A stretch of DNA of 18,711 bases from Fen-671 sp035502515 (lineage in GTDB: Bacteria; Actinomycetota; Acidimicrobiia; Acidimicrobiales; Palsa-688), in assembly GCA_035502515.1 (NCBI GenBank), contig DATJUH010000392.1:1-18711 (forward strand). The letters run 5' to 3'. Shown here one piece after another: positions 1-6,885 of this stretch. Position 1 is the first letter of the stretch; each line of letters starts with the position of its first letter. The notes beneath the pieces are model-generated. The model was not told the origin of the DNA. It saw nothing but the letters and a program-made list of their open reading frames with translations, and ran no database searches. The translations under genes and the position numbers were made by a program.

Positions 1-480
1 TGGCGATGCCGTGTTTGCGCAGCTCTCACGTGGGCGGGTAGCCTTGGCTGGCGTTTTGCTCGTTCTCGGTGGAGACCGATGCCGTCCCTGCGCTCGTCGC
101 GATGCGCTGGTAAGAATCCTCCATCAGGGTGGAAGCGTGCACATAGGTGGTCCGTGGCGTCATGAAGCCGTGCTCCCACATCAGCCCGATGCTGTCGTCG
201 TCAGTGGCGCCCCACACGCCGGCGTGGGTGGTGACGGCCAGGCCGAGTTCACGGGCGGCCTCAAATGCTCCTTTTTCGGGGAAGTCGGATCGCCGGTGAC
301 ATCGAACGCCAGCTGCAGCCCCAACATGTCGTCCGGCCCGAAGCCGTTCACGAATTCTTTGAAGTCCTTGCTGTTGGCCCATTCCCAGGGCGCACCGAGG
401 AGGTCCCCGTAAGCGAGGACGAAACGGCCGGGTGCCCCCCCGAGAGCTTCGAGGGCGGCTGCCCGTCCCCGGAGGAGCTG
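1..480 (-). pseudogene. Amidohydrolase remnant (metal-dependent, cytosine-deaminase/TRZ-like), frameshifted and with a nonsense codon
   Basis: The minus strand encodes the middle of an amidohydrolase in two frames. From about 440 down to 287 one frame reads through a segment with RFVLAYGDLLGAPWEW and LGLQLAFDVTGDP. From about 286 down to 29 a second frame continues with DFPEKGAFEAARELGL, then THAGVWGATDDDS and TYVHASTL, whose histidines look like the metal ligands of this TIM-barrel superfamily. Adding one base near 286/287 would restore GDPDFPEK, so a 1-base deletion is likely. At 26-28 a TGA stop interrupts GYPPT where a Trp codon is expected, because the same frame then continues with ELRKHGIA. 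The N-terminal HxH part was not found to the right, so the 5' limit is uncertain. The gene runs off the left edge. Function is inferred from family resemblance only, and two sequencing errors could mimic decay. Confidence 0.72.
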
Positions 481-627
481 TAGAGGGTCACCATGCGCTG
501 GCCGTGCCACGCCGTCAAGCGTGACGGTACACCCGGGATTGGCTATATGCGGCCGTGGTGGGCTTCCTGGCCAGGGCCTCCGGCCAGTTGCCGGTCAAGG
601 GGAGCGTCGGGTAAACAGCCCTACAAG

Positions 628-1371
628 ATGGAAGATCGGGGTAACGAGGCCGGCCTGGGCGGCAAGGTGATCGTCATAACGGGTGCCAGCTCCGGCATCG
701 GCCGGGCGGTGGCGAGGCGGTTCGCCGGCCGGGGGACGAAGCTGGTGCTGGCGGGCAGGTCCGAAGACCGCCTGGCCCGCCTCGTCACCGAGCTGGGGAC
801 CGCGGCAATCGCCGTCAGCGGCGACCTGACAGCCCCGGGGGAAGCGACAAGGCTGGTAAATGCCGCCATTGACGCCTTTGCCGGGGTCGACGTTCTCTTC
901 GCCAATGCCGGCACCTACCTGTCCGGACCGGTGGCCGAGGGCGACCCAGAAGCGTGGTCACGGCTCGTGGACACCAACGTCAGCGCTGTGTTCAGGCTCG
1001 TTCACGCCGCCTTGGGGCCGATGAAAGCGCAGGGATCGGGTGATGTGGTCGTGACCAGTTCCATTTCGGGCCATCAGGCCATTGCCTGGGAGCCGGTGTA
1101 CAGCGCATCAAAACATGCGGTGCAGGCCTTCGTTCACGGCGTTCGGCGCCAGGTGGCGCAGTATGGTGTGAGGGTTTCCAGTCTGGCGCCCGGTCGGGTG
1201 GTCAATGAGTTGTGGGGGATAAGTTCGGAGGCCGAGATCCAGCGAGAGGTGGCCGCGGGCACGGGGCTACGGTCGGAGGACGTAGCCGAAGCTCTCGAGT
1301 TCATGGTCACCCGGCCCCGGCACGTGACTGTCCGGGACCTGGTGATGCTGCCCCGATGCCAGGATCTGTGA
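628..1371 (+). CDS. Short-chain dehydrogenase/reductase (SDR), NAD(P)-dependent
   Basis: A 247-residue classical SDR, the usual length for the family. The Rossmann cofactor motif TGASSGIG is at residues 18-25 and the NAG motif at 93-95. The catalytic tetrad is N117, S145, Y158 and K162 (YSASK), with the PG turn (LAPGRVV) after it. The frame is open further upstream, but the ATG at 628 places the first beta strand (GGKVIVITG) at the normal distance from the N terminus, so it is preferred. No good Shine-Dalgarno is seen in front of it (GGGGAG lies over 20 bases upstream). It ends 66 bases before the EltD-like dehydrogenase on the same strand, so the two may be co-transcribed and act on related polyols or their keto products. 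The substrate cannot be read from sequence. Confidence 0.9.
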   Translation: MEDRGNEAGLGGKVIVITGASSGIGRAVARRFAGRGTKLVLAGRSEDRLARLVTELGTAAIAVSGDLTAPGEATRLVNAAIDAFAGVDVLFANAGTYLSGPVAEGDPEAWSRLVDTNVSAVFRLVHAALGPMKAQGSGDVVVTSSISGHQAIAWEPVYSASKHAVQAFVHGVRRQVAQYGVRVSSLAPGRVVNELWGISSEAEIQREVAAGTGLRSEDVAEALEFMVTRPRHVTVRDLVMLPRCQDL

Positions 1372-1437
1372 GCACACAGGGATCCTGAGCGGCTAACACT
1401 GAAGAAGACACGACAAACCGGAGAAAGAGGGACCGTC

Positions 1438-2502
1438 ATGCGCGCTGTTGTTTGTCACGGGCCTGGTGATTACCGGCTGGAGAGCGTCCCCGAGCCGAAG
1501 CCGCCCGATGACGGAGCCGTCATTCGGGTCGAAGCGGTCGGGATTTGCGCCAGTGACGTGAAATGCTTCCAGGGGGCGCCGATGTTCTGGGGCGATGCGA
1601 CCCGGCCGCGCTACTGCGAGCCCCCGGTCGTGCCCGGGCACGAGCTCGTCGGGAGGGTGGCCGAGATCGACGCCGGGGCCGCCTCGCGCTGGGGGGTGCA
1701 GGCCGGGGACCGGGTGGTTGCCGAACAGATCGTCCCGTGCGGGGAGTGCCGTTATTGTCAGCGGGGGCAGTACTGGTTGTGCCGCCGGAACGACGTGTTC
1801 GGGTTCCACCAGCGCACTCAGGGGGCGATGGCCGAGTACATGGCTGTGCCGCCGCTATCGCGCGTCCACCGCATTGACGGGGACCTGCCGGCGGCGCACG
1901 CCGCTTTCGCCGAGCCACTCTCGTGCGCGCTGCACGCCGTCGAGCGCGGCGACGTGGGCTTCGACGACGTCGTGGTCGTGGCCGGCGTCGGGCCCATCGG
2001 TATGGGCATGGTAGCCGGGGCCAAGCTGCGCCACCCGCGGTCCCTGGTGGCCGTCGACAACAACCCGGCCCGCCTGGAACTGGCCAAAACCTGCGGCGCC
2101 GACCTGGTGGTCGACGTTTCCCACGAGGATCCCGTGAGCATCGTTCTGGAGCTCACTGAGGGCTACGGTTGCGACGTCTACTTCGACGCCACCGGGCACC
2201 CTTCGGGAGTGGCCCAGGGCCTGTCCATGCTGCGAAAAGCGGGCCGTTTCGTCGAGTACAGCGTGATGCGGGAGCCGGCCACCGTCGACTGGACCGTCAT
2301 CGGCGACAGCAAGGAACTCGACGTCAGGGGCGCCCACCTCGGGCCCTATTGCTGGCCACCGGCGATCGACTTGCTCGAACGCGGTGAGCTGCCGATGGAC
2401 CAGATCGTCACGCATCAACTGGGTATCGAGGACTTCGAGGAGGGGCTGAAGCTGGTGGCCGACGGCCGCACCTCCGTGAAGGTCTCACTCGTCGGGTTTT
2501 AG
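1438..2502 (+). CDS. eltD: Zinc-dependent alcohol dehydrogenase, erythritol/L-threitol dehydrogenase type
   Basis: A 354-residue medium-chain dehydrogenase. Catalytic zinc ligands are visible at C37 (GICASDV) and H68-E69 (PGHE). The structural zinc site is C101, C104, C107 and C115. The NAD-binding Rossmann segment is VVVAGVGPIGMGM with an acidic residue after the second strand (AVDNNP), which favours NAD. The stretches VAEQIVPCGECRYCQRGQYW, DVYFDATGHPSGV and KELDVRGAHLGPYCWP match the mycobacterial EltD family as I remember it; EltD oxidises C4 sugar alcohols to ketotetroses. The ATG follows a clear ribosome site (AGAAAGAGGG, six bases of spacing). It is the second gene after the SDR and is convergent with livF. 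The generic dehydrogenase call is very safe, the tetritol substrate less so. Confidence 0.85.
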   Translation: MRAVVCHGPGDYRLESVPEPKPPDDGAVIRVEAVGICASDVKCFQGAPMFWGDATRPRYCEPPVVPGHELVGRVAEIDAGAASRWGVQAGDRVVAEQIVPCGECRYCQRGQYWLCRRNDVFGFHQRTQGAMAEYMAVPPLSRVHRIDGDLPAAHAAFAEPLSCALHAVERGDVGFDDVVVVAGVGPIGMGMVAGAKLRHPRSLVAVDNNPARLELAKTCGADLVVDVSHEDPVSIVLELTEGYGCDVYFDATGHPSGVAQGLSMLRKAGRFVEYSVMREPATVDWTVIGDSKELDVRGAHLGPYCWPPAIDLLERGELPMDQIVTHQLGIEDFEEGLKLVADGRTSVKVSLVGF

Positions 2503-2559
2503 GCCCTCGCCGCCGGCGGGGCCTGTCGCCCGAGGTGTCGGTCGGCCGCTGGGGGACGA

Positions 2560-2642
2560 TCTCGGTGCAGTAATTGCTTCTTGTCGCGCTCCAGTGTCGT
2601 TAGTGCACTGGAACGCGACGAGAAGCCCCAGTTGCACCGAGA
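2560..2642. repeat. Large imperfect inverted repeat in the convergent eltD/livF spacer, possible bidirectional terminator
   Basis: The inner arms at 2577-2596 and 2606-2625 are 20 bases each with two mismatches (inner part TCCAGTG/CACTGGA) around a 9-base loop, TCGTTAGTG. A second, outer pair, TCTCGGTGCA (2560-2569) and TGCACCGAGA (2633-2642), is a perfect 10-base match. The pairs are separated by 7-base internal segments that do not pair well. The spacer lies between the ends of two convergent genes, so a transcript from either side could fold into a long hairpin and terminate or be stabilised. There is no long T-run. The right outer arm is also part of the adjacent tandem repeat, so the whole looks like one composite repeat element. 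Confidence 0.75.
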
Positions 2643-2701
2643 AGGCCCAGTTGCACCGAGAAGGCCCAGTTGCACCGAGAAGCCCAGTTGCACCGAGACG
2701 G
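2627..2701. repeat. Tandem direct repeat, four copies of an 18-19 bp unit
   Basis: Units of CCCAGTTGCACCGAGAAGG occupy 2627-2645, 2646-2664, 2665-2682 (one G shorter) and 2683-2701 (AAG changed to ACG). The copies directly abut, so there are no spacers. The array ends 23 bases before the livF stop codon. The core TGCACCGAGA also forms the outer arm of the neighbouring inverted repeat, and the inverted form TCTCGGTGCA occurs at 2560. Confidence 0.9.
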
Positions 2702-2723
2702 CCAAACTGGAACACGCTCCCAG

Positions 2724-3437
2724 CTATGCGGCGCCCTCGCCCAGATAGGCCCGCCTGACACGGTCGTCGTCGAGCAGCGTGACGGCCTGGTCGGACATCA
2801 CGATATGCCCATTTTCGAGCACGTAGCCACGGTCGGCGACCTGCAAGGCCTGAGCCGCATTTTGCTCGACCAGCAAGATGGTGGCGCCGGAGGACCGGAT
2901 CTGCTCGATGATGTCGAAGATGGCTTCCACGATAAGGGGAGCCAGGCCCATCGAGGGCTCGTCGAGCAGCAGGAGGCGAGGCCGGCTCATGAGAGCCCGG
3001 CCGATGGCCAACATCTGTTGCTCGCCGCCCGACAGCGTGCCGCCATCCTGGCGCCGGCGTTGTTCGAGGATGGGGAAAAGCGCAAAGATCCGCTCGAAAT
3101 CCTCATTCAACCTGCCCTTCCGGCGGTACGCCCCCATTTCCAGGTTTTCCATGACGCTCAAGCGAGGGAATATCCGGCGACCTTCAGGGACGTGGCCGAT
3201 GCCGAAGGCGACAACCTCATGAGCAGGGAAATGGCTTATGTCCCACTCGTCGAAGTGGACCGTCCCGCTCGAGGGGTGCACCAGCCCCGAAATGGTCCGC
3301 AATGTGGTCGTCTTGCCGGCCCCGTTCGCTCCGAGCAAAGCGACGATCTCGCCCTCCTCGACGGAGATGTCCACATTACGAAGGGCGGGGATGGCACCGT
3401 ACCGCACGGAGATGTCCGCCAGCTCCAGCAGCGCCAT
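2724..3437 (-). CDS. livF: Branched-chain amino acid-type ABC importer, ATP-binding protein LivF
   Basis: A 237-residue ATPase, the standard LivF length. The Walker A motif GANGAGKTT is at residues 36-44, the ABC signature LSGGEQQ at 134-140 and Walker B LLLLDEP at 154-160, followed by GLAP typical of LivF and the H-loop region (LLVEQN, with Q-N in place of H as is usual in this subfamily). It is the last gene of livKHMGF. Its ATG lies two bases after the livG stop and its ribosome site (AGGAC) lies within the end of livG, so the two are probably translationally coupled. It works in the cytoplasm as one of the two ATPases energising LivH/LivM. The transported substrate may be branched-chain amino acids, other amino acids, amides or urea. 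Confidence 0.95.
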   Translation of the reverse strand: MALLELADISVRYGAIPALRNVDISVEEGEIVALLGANGAGKTTTLRTISGLVHPSSGTVHFDEWDISHFPAHEVVAFGIGHVPEGRRIFPRLSVMENLEMGAYRRKGRLNEDFERIFALFPILEQRRRQDGGTLSGGEQQMLAIGRALMSRPRLLLLDEPSMGLAPLIVEAIFDIIEQIRSSGATILLVEQNAAQALQVADRGYVLENGHIVMSDQAVTLLDDDRVRRAYLGEGAA

Positions 3438-3439
3438 TA

Positions 3440-4417
3440 CTACTTGTCCTCGGCGCTGGGCGACACTGTGCTGGGCGACACTGTGCTGGGCGACCCTGTG
3501 CTGGGCGAGACCGTCGGGCTGCTGTTCGTGGAGTTGGCATCGGCTTCCACCGGACGGTCAGGACCTTTGTCGCTGTGGCGGGACTTGCCCAGGTAGGCCT
3601 CGATAACGGCCGGGTCCCGCTGGACCTCAGCCGGGGTGCCGGCGGCGATTATTTTCCCGAAATTGAGCACTATGACCCGCTCCGTGATGGACATCACGAG
3701 GCCCATGTCGTGCTCGATGAGCAGTACCGAGACGCCGAGCTGGCGGTTCACGGCCCGGATGACGGCGGCCAGCTCGAGTTTCTCAGACGGGTTCGTCCCC
3801 GCCGCCGGTTCGTCCAGTAACAGCAGCTGCGGCTTGGTGCCCAGTGCGCGAGCTATCTCGAGGCGACGCCTGTCGCCGTAGGGCAGCGAGGCGGCCAGGT
3901 CGTTGGATCTATGGCGCAGGCCGACGAAGTCCAGCAGCTCGAGGGCGGCGCCGTCGCTGGCGTGCTCCTCCCGGCGAGCTCGGGGCGAGTGGAGCATGGC
4001 GCCAACGGGCCCCGTGTGCTGGCGTGACTCCACCCCGATCTTTACGTTCTCGAAGGTGGTGAGGGCATTGAACAACCGGCTGGTCTGGAACGTGCGGGCG
4101 ATGCCGGCCTGGTTGACCTGGTGGGGTTTGCGCCCGACGACCATGGTTTTGCGGCCGCCGGCGCCATGGAACACGATCCAACCGTGTTGGGGCTTGTACA
4201 CGCCTGTCAGGCAGTTGAACAGCGAAGTCTTCCCCGCTCCGTTCGGCCCTATGACGGACAGGATCTCGCCCCGCCGCTGGTTGAGGCTCACATCCGACAG
4301 ACTCGTGACGCCACCGAAGCTGAGGGTGACGTTGCCCACTTCGACGATGACGTCGCCCTCTACGCAGGCTGCGCCGTCAACGTTCACAGGCCCGACGTTC
4401 ACAGGCTTGGTGGTCAC
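3440..4417 (-). CDS. livG: Branched-chain amino acid-type ABC importer, ATP-binding protein LivG
   Basis: A 325-residue ATPase, longer than the roughly 255-300 residues usual for LivG because both ends are extended. Walker A GPNGAGKT is at residues 57-64. The Q-loop region reads GIARTFQ. The signature is the degenerate LPYGDRRRLEIARAL expected of LivG, then LLLLDEPAAGTNP and the H-loop LIEHDM. The start is GTG at 4415-4417, overlapping the livM stop as GTGA, which implies translational coupling. The first 20 residues contain a small internal repeat (VNVGPVNV). The last 25 or so residues are a Ser/Pro/Thr tail made from a 15-bp tandem repeat and are probably disordered. This is the second ATPase of the importer. 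Confidence 0.94.
   Translation of the reverse strand: MTTKPVNVGPVNVDGAACVEGDVIVEVGNVTLSFGGVTSLSDVSLNQRRGEILSVIGPNGAGKTSLFNCLTGVYKPQHGWIVFHGAGGRKTMVVGRKPHQVNQAGIARTFQTSRLFNALTTFENVKIGVESRQHTGPVGAMLHSPRARREEHASDGAALELLDFVGLRHRSNDLAASLPYGDRRRLEIARALGTKPQLLLLDEPAAGTNPSEKLELAAVIRAVNRQLGVSVLLIEHDMGLVMSITERVIVLNFGKIIAAGTPAEVQRDPAVIEAYLGKSRHSDKGPDRPVEADANSTNSSPTVSPSTGSPSTVSPSTVSPSAEDK
3455..3514 (-). repeat. 15-bp in-frame tandem repeat (four copies) encoding the Ser/Pro/Thr tail of LivG
   Basis: On the plus strand the unit GCTGGGCGACACTGT occurs at 3455-3469 and 3470-3484. Variants with one change (3485-3499) and three changes (3500-3514) follow. Because the unit is five codons it inserts the pentapeptide TVSPS repeatedly (PTVSPSTGSPSTVSPSTVSP) without breaking the frame. 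It looks like recent replication slippage at the gene end, outside the ATPase fold, and copy number may vary between strains. Confidence 0.9.
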
Positions 4418-5847
4418 ACAGCCTGCCCGACCGGCTCGCTCAAGGCATCGGCCGTCCCGACGCCGTGCTCGGCCAGCCCGATCTCACGCTTGCGCCGCCG
4501 GGACGGGATCATGCCTTCGGGCCGGAAGATCATCATGACTATCAACAAAGCTCCAAGGTACATGTAGAGGTCCTGCGGCTGGTACCCGAACAGCGGGTGG
4601 ACCTGCAGGAACCATTGGAACCACTCGATCACGGCGGCGCCGATGAGAGCGCCCCATATGGACCCCATACCGCCGAAGACCACCAGGACGAGGATCAGGA
4701 TGGAGACCTGCACGGTGAAGTCGCCGGGATTTATATAGGAGATCTGGCTGGCGGTGAGGAGGCCGGCAAACCCGGCGGTGGAAGCGCCGATGGCGAACGC
4801 CATGACCTTGTACTTGAGGACGTTGATACCACTGGCTTCGGCTGCCACCTCGTCCTCACGAATGGCGGACCACGCCCGGCCCACACGGGAATTGTCCAGG
4901 GACCAGAAGGCCACCATGCTGATGACGACAAAACCGAGCAGCAGGTAGTAATAGGGAAGGTCGGCAATGCCCCAGACGTAGTGCAGCCCGAGCAGGTTGA
5001 ACCGAAAATGCGGGATCCCGAGCGCCCCCTGGGCCCCGCCGGTGAAACCGCCCAGGTTGGTGGCGACGATCTCTATTATCTCGCCGAACCCGAGCGTCAC
5101 TATGGCCAAGTAGTCGCCCCGAAGGCGCAGGGTCGGGGTGCCCAGGATGACGCCGGCGAGCATGGCCGCCAGGATGGCGAAGGGGATTATCCAGAACATG
5201 TTCAAGACGATGGGAGGGTGGACCGGGAGCGCCCCCGACCAATAGGCGGCGGTGTAGGCCCCGATGGCATAGAAGGCGACGTAGCCGAGGTCGAGCAGGC
5301 CGGCGAACCCGACCACCACGTTGAGGCCCAGGGCGAGCAGTACGTAAATGCCGATCTGCTGGACCAGCACGCCCTGCCAGTACCCGGAAATGTGCATCGG
5401 TACGACCACGGCGAACGCCAAGGCGGCAACGTAAAACCCGTACCGTGCCCTCCGGTCGGGTAGCAGTCGTCTCGGGACCGAGGTGACGCGGTCGCTGGCC
5501 CGGCGGATCTGCGGGCCGTAGCGGTCCTGGGCCGTCATCACCAACCCCAGCGCCAGGCCGAGGCCGACGAAAATCAGGACCCGGGGGGTGAACAGTGAGC
5601 TGGTGACCCCAGACAACGGCGCAGTAGCACTCCCTTCCGGGCCCAGCATGACGGCCAGTACCAGGAAACCGATGACGCAGGCGAAGCCCCGGCGGAAGTT
5701 GCGGTTCGCCTTCAGTCTTTGCCACGCTGACGGGCGTTCGGGGGCGGGCGGTCTCCGCTTGGTGGGTGCCGCCGGCGCCAGCAGGCCAGTGGCCGACGGC
5801 CGCGGCCTCTGCTCGCCGGTCGCAGGGGCAGTCGCAGGCTCAGTCAC
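4414..5847 (-). CDS. livM: Branched-chain amino acid-type ABC importer, permease LivM
   Basis: A 477-residue inner-membrane permease. The GTG at 5845-5847 is chosen because GAGGAAG precedes it by about six bases, and that ribosome site overlaps the livH stop codon; the open frame extends further only by overlapping livH. The N-terminal 50 residues are rich in Pro, Ala and Arg and look cytoplasmic. Hydrophobic segments near FVLAVMLG-like and VLIFVGLGLALGLVM stretches precede the conserved LivM core. That core carries GLNVVVGFAGLLDLGYVAFYAIGAY, then LRLRGDYLAIVTLGFGEI, then NLGGFTGGAQGALGIP. The extra N-terminal membrane segments make it longer than minimal LivM proteins. It pairs with LivH as the translocation channel. 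Confidence 0.93.
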   Translation of the reverse strand: MTEPATAPATGEQRPRPSATGLLAPAAPTKRRPPAPERPSAWQRLKANRNFRRGFACVIGFLVLAVMLGPEGSATAPLSGVTSSLFTPRVLIFVGLGLALGLVMTAQDRYGPQIRRASDRVTSVPRRLLPDRRARYGFYVAALAFAVVVPMHISGYWQGVLVQQIGIYVLLALGLNVVVGFAGLLDLGYVAFYAIGAYTAAYWSGALPVHPPIVLNMFWIIPFAILAAMLAGVILGTPTLRLRGDYLAIVTLGFGEIIEIVATNLGGFTGGAQGALGIPHFRFNLLGLHYVWGIADLPYYYLLLGFVVISMVAFWSLDNSRVGRAWSAIREDEVAAEASGINVLKYKVMAFAIGASTAGFAGLLTASQISYINPGDFTVQVSILILVLVVFGGMGSIWGALIGAAVIEWFQWFLQVHPLFGYQPQDLYMYLGALLIVMMIFRPEGMIPSRRRKREIGLAEHGVGTADALSEPVGQAV

Positions 5848-5857
5848 GCGGGCTTCC

Positions 5858-6781
5858 TCATGCCGACCGGCCGAGACGCTCACCGAGCAAGCCCGTAGGC
5901 CGGAACAACAGCACCAGGACGAGGATGCCAAAGGCGACGACGTCCCGCCACGACGCCCCGACACAGGCGCTGGGCAGGTTCTCGGCCACGCCCAGGGTCA
6001 GGCCGCCCAGGACGGCGCCCCGGAGGTTGCCGATGCCTCCGAGGACGGCGGCGGTAAAAGCTTTGAGGGCGGGAGTGAAGCCCATGGTGTAGACGACCCC
6101 GGCGCTGATGCCGAACAGGAAGCCCGCCGCCCCCCCGAGCAGGCCGCCCAGGACGAAGGTCTGGGAGATGACGCGGTCGATGTCGACGCCCATCAGGCTG
6201 GCTGTCTCAGCGTCCTCCGCCACCGCCCGGATGCCCCGGCCGAGCTTGGTCAAGGCCACGACGCGGTCGAGGAACACGAACATCACGATGGCGGACACCG
6301 CGATCAGGACGTAATAGCTCTGTATCTGAGCTCCGAAGACGGTGAAAAGGGTGCCGGTAAAGGTGACCGGGACCTCGACCGCGTCTCGCCCGAACTCCTT
6401 ACCGGCCAGGTTGAAAAGGAAGTACGAGGCGCCGATGGCGCTGATCAGGAAGGCCAACCGGGGCGCATGCCGCCGGCGCAGTGGCCTGTAGGCCACGCGC
6501 TCGAGGAGGTAGGCGACCAACCCGCCGGCGAGGGCCCCACCGACGATGCCAATAAGGGCCAAGCCGACCTCGCCGACCCCGGTTGGCTGCCGGCTGCCGA
6601 CCATGGCCTCGAGGATGAAATAACCGGCGAACCCGCCGGACATGAAGACTTCGCTATGGGCGAAATTGATCAGCCGCAATACGCCATAGACGAGGGTATA
6701 GCCAATGGCGATCAGTGCGTACAGGCAACCGTTGGCCAGACCTCCGATAAGCAGGCTCCAGAAGTTCTCGGTGAAGCACAT
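5858..6781 (-). CDS. livH: Branched-chain amino acid-type ABC importer, permease LivH
   Basis: A 307-residue membrane protein with about eight hydrophobic segments. The conserved LivH N terminus is present (GLANGCLYALIAIGYTLVYGVLRLINFAH), and the EAA-like cytoplasmic loop is probably GRGIRAVAEDAETASLMGVD. The ATG at 6779-6781 is preferred because GGAGAA lies seven bases upstream; a GTG nine codons earlier is in frame but would include that ribosome site. livM starts 10 bases after its stop, so these two are tightly coupled. The gap of 104 bases to livK carries a hairpin, which may set the ratio of binding protein to permease. Confidence 0.94.
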   Translation of the reverse strand: MCFTENFWSLLIGGLANGCLYALIAIGYTLVYGVLRLINFAHSEVFMSGGFAGYFILEAMVGSRQPTGVGEVGLALIGIVGGALAGGLVAYLLERVAYRPLRRRHAPRLAFLISAIGASYFLFNLAGKEFGRDAVEVPVTFTGTLFTVFGAQIQSYYVLIAVSAIVMFVFLDRVVALTKLGRGIRAVAEDAETASLMGVDIDRVISQTFVLGGLLGGAAGFLFGISAGVVYTMGFTPALKAFTAAVLGGIGNLRGAVLGGLTLGVAENLPSACVGASWRDVVAFGILVLVLLFRPTGLLGERLGRSA

Positions 6782-6813
6782 CGACAGGTTCTCCAGTGGG
6801 CCGCACAAGCAAC

Positions 6814-6854
6814 GGCGACCGGGGTGCTCAGGAAAAGCTGCGCCCCCGGTCGCC
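6814..6854 (-). terminator. Hairpin between livK and livH (attenuator or mRNA-stabilising stem)
   Basis: A perfect 11-base inverted repeat, GGCGACCGGGG at 6814-6824 and CCCCGGTCGCC at 6844-6854, encloses a 19-base loop. It lies 31 bases past the livK stop and 32 bases before the livH start. No T-run follows, so it is unlikely to be a full rho-independent terminator. In many binding-protein operons such a stem gives higher levels of binding-protein mRNA than permease mRNA; that role is inferred here. Confidence 0.7.
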
Positions 6855-6885
6855 CGGTTACTGGTGTTGGTTTATTTGGCCTGGT

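Noticed and set aside
2627..2701. Possible CRISPR array
   Set aside because: The 18-19 bp copies abut each other without spacers and no cas gene is present.
2670..3596. Plus-strand open frame of 308 codons opposite livF and livG
   Set aside because: Antisense to two ATPases with intact Walker motifs; no ribosome site or family resemblance, and it begins inside the tandem repeats.
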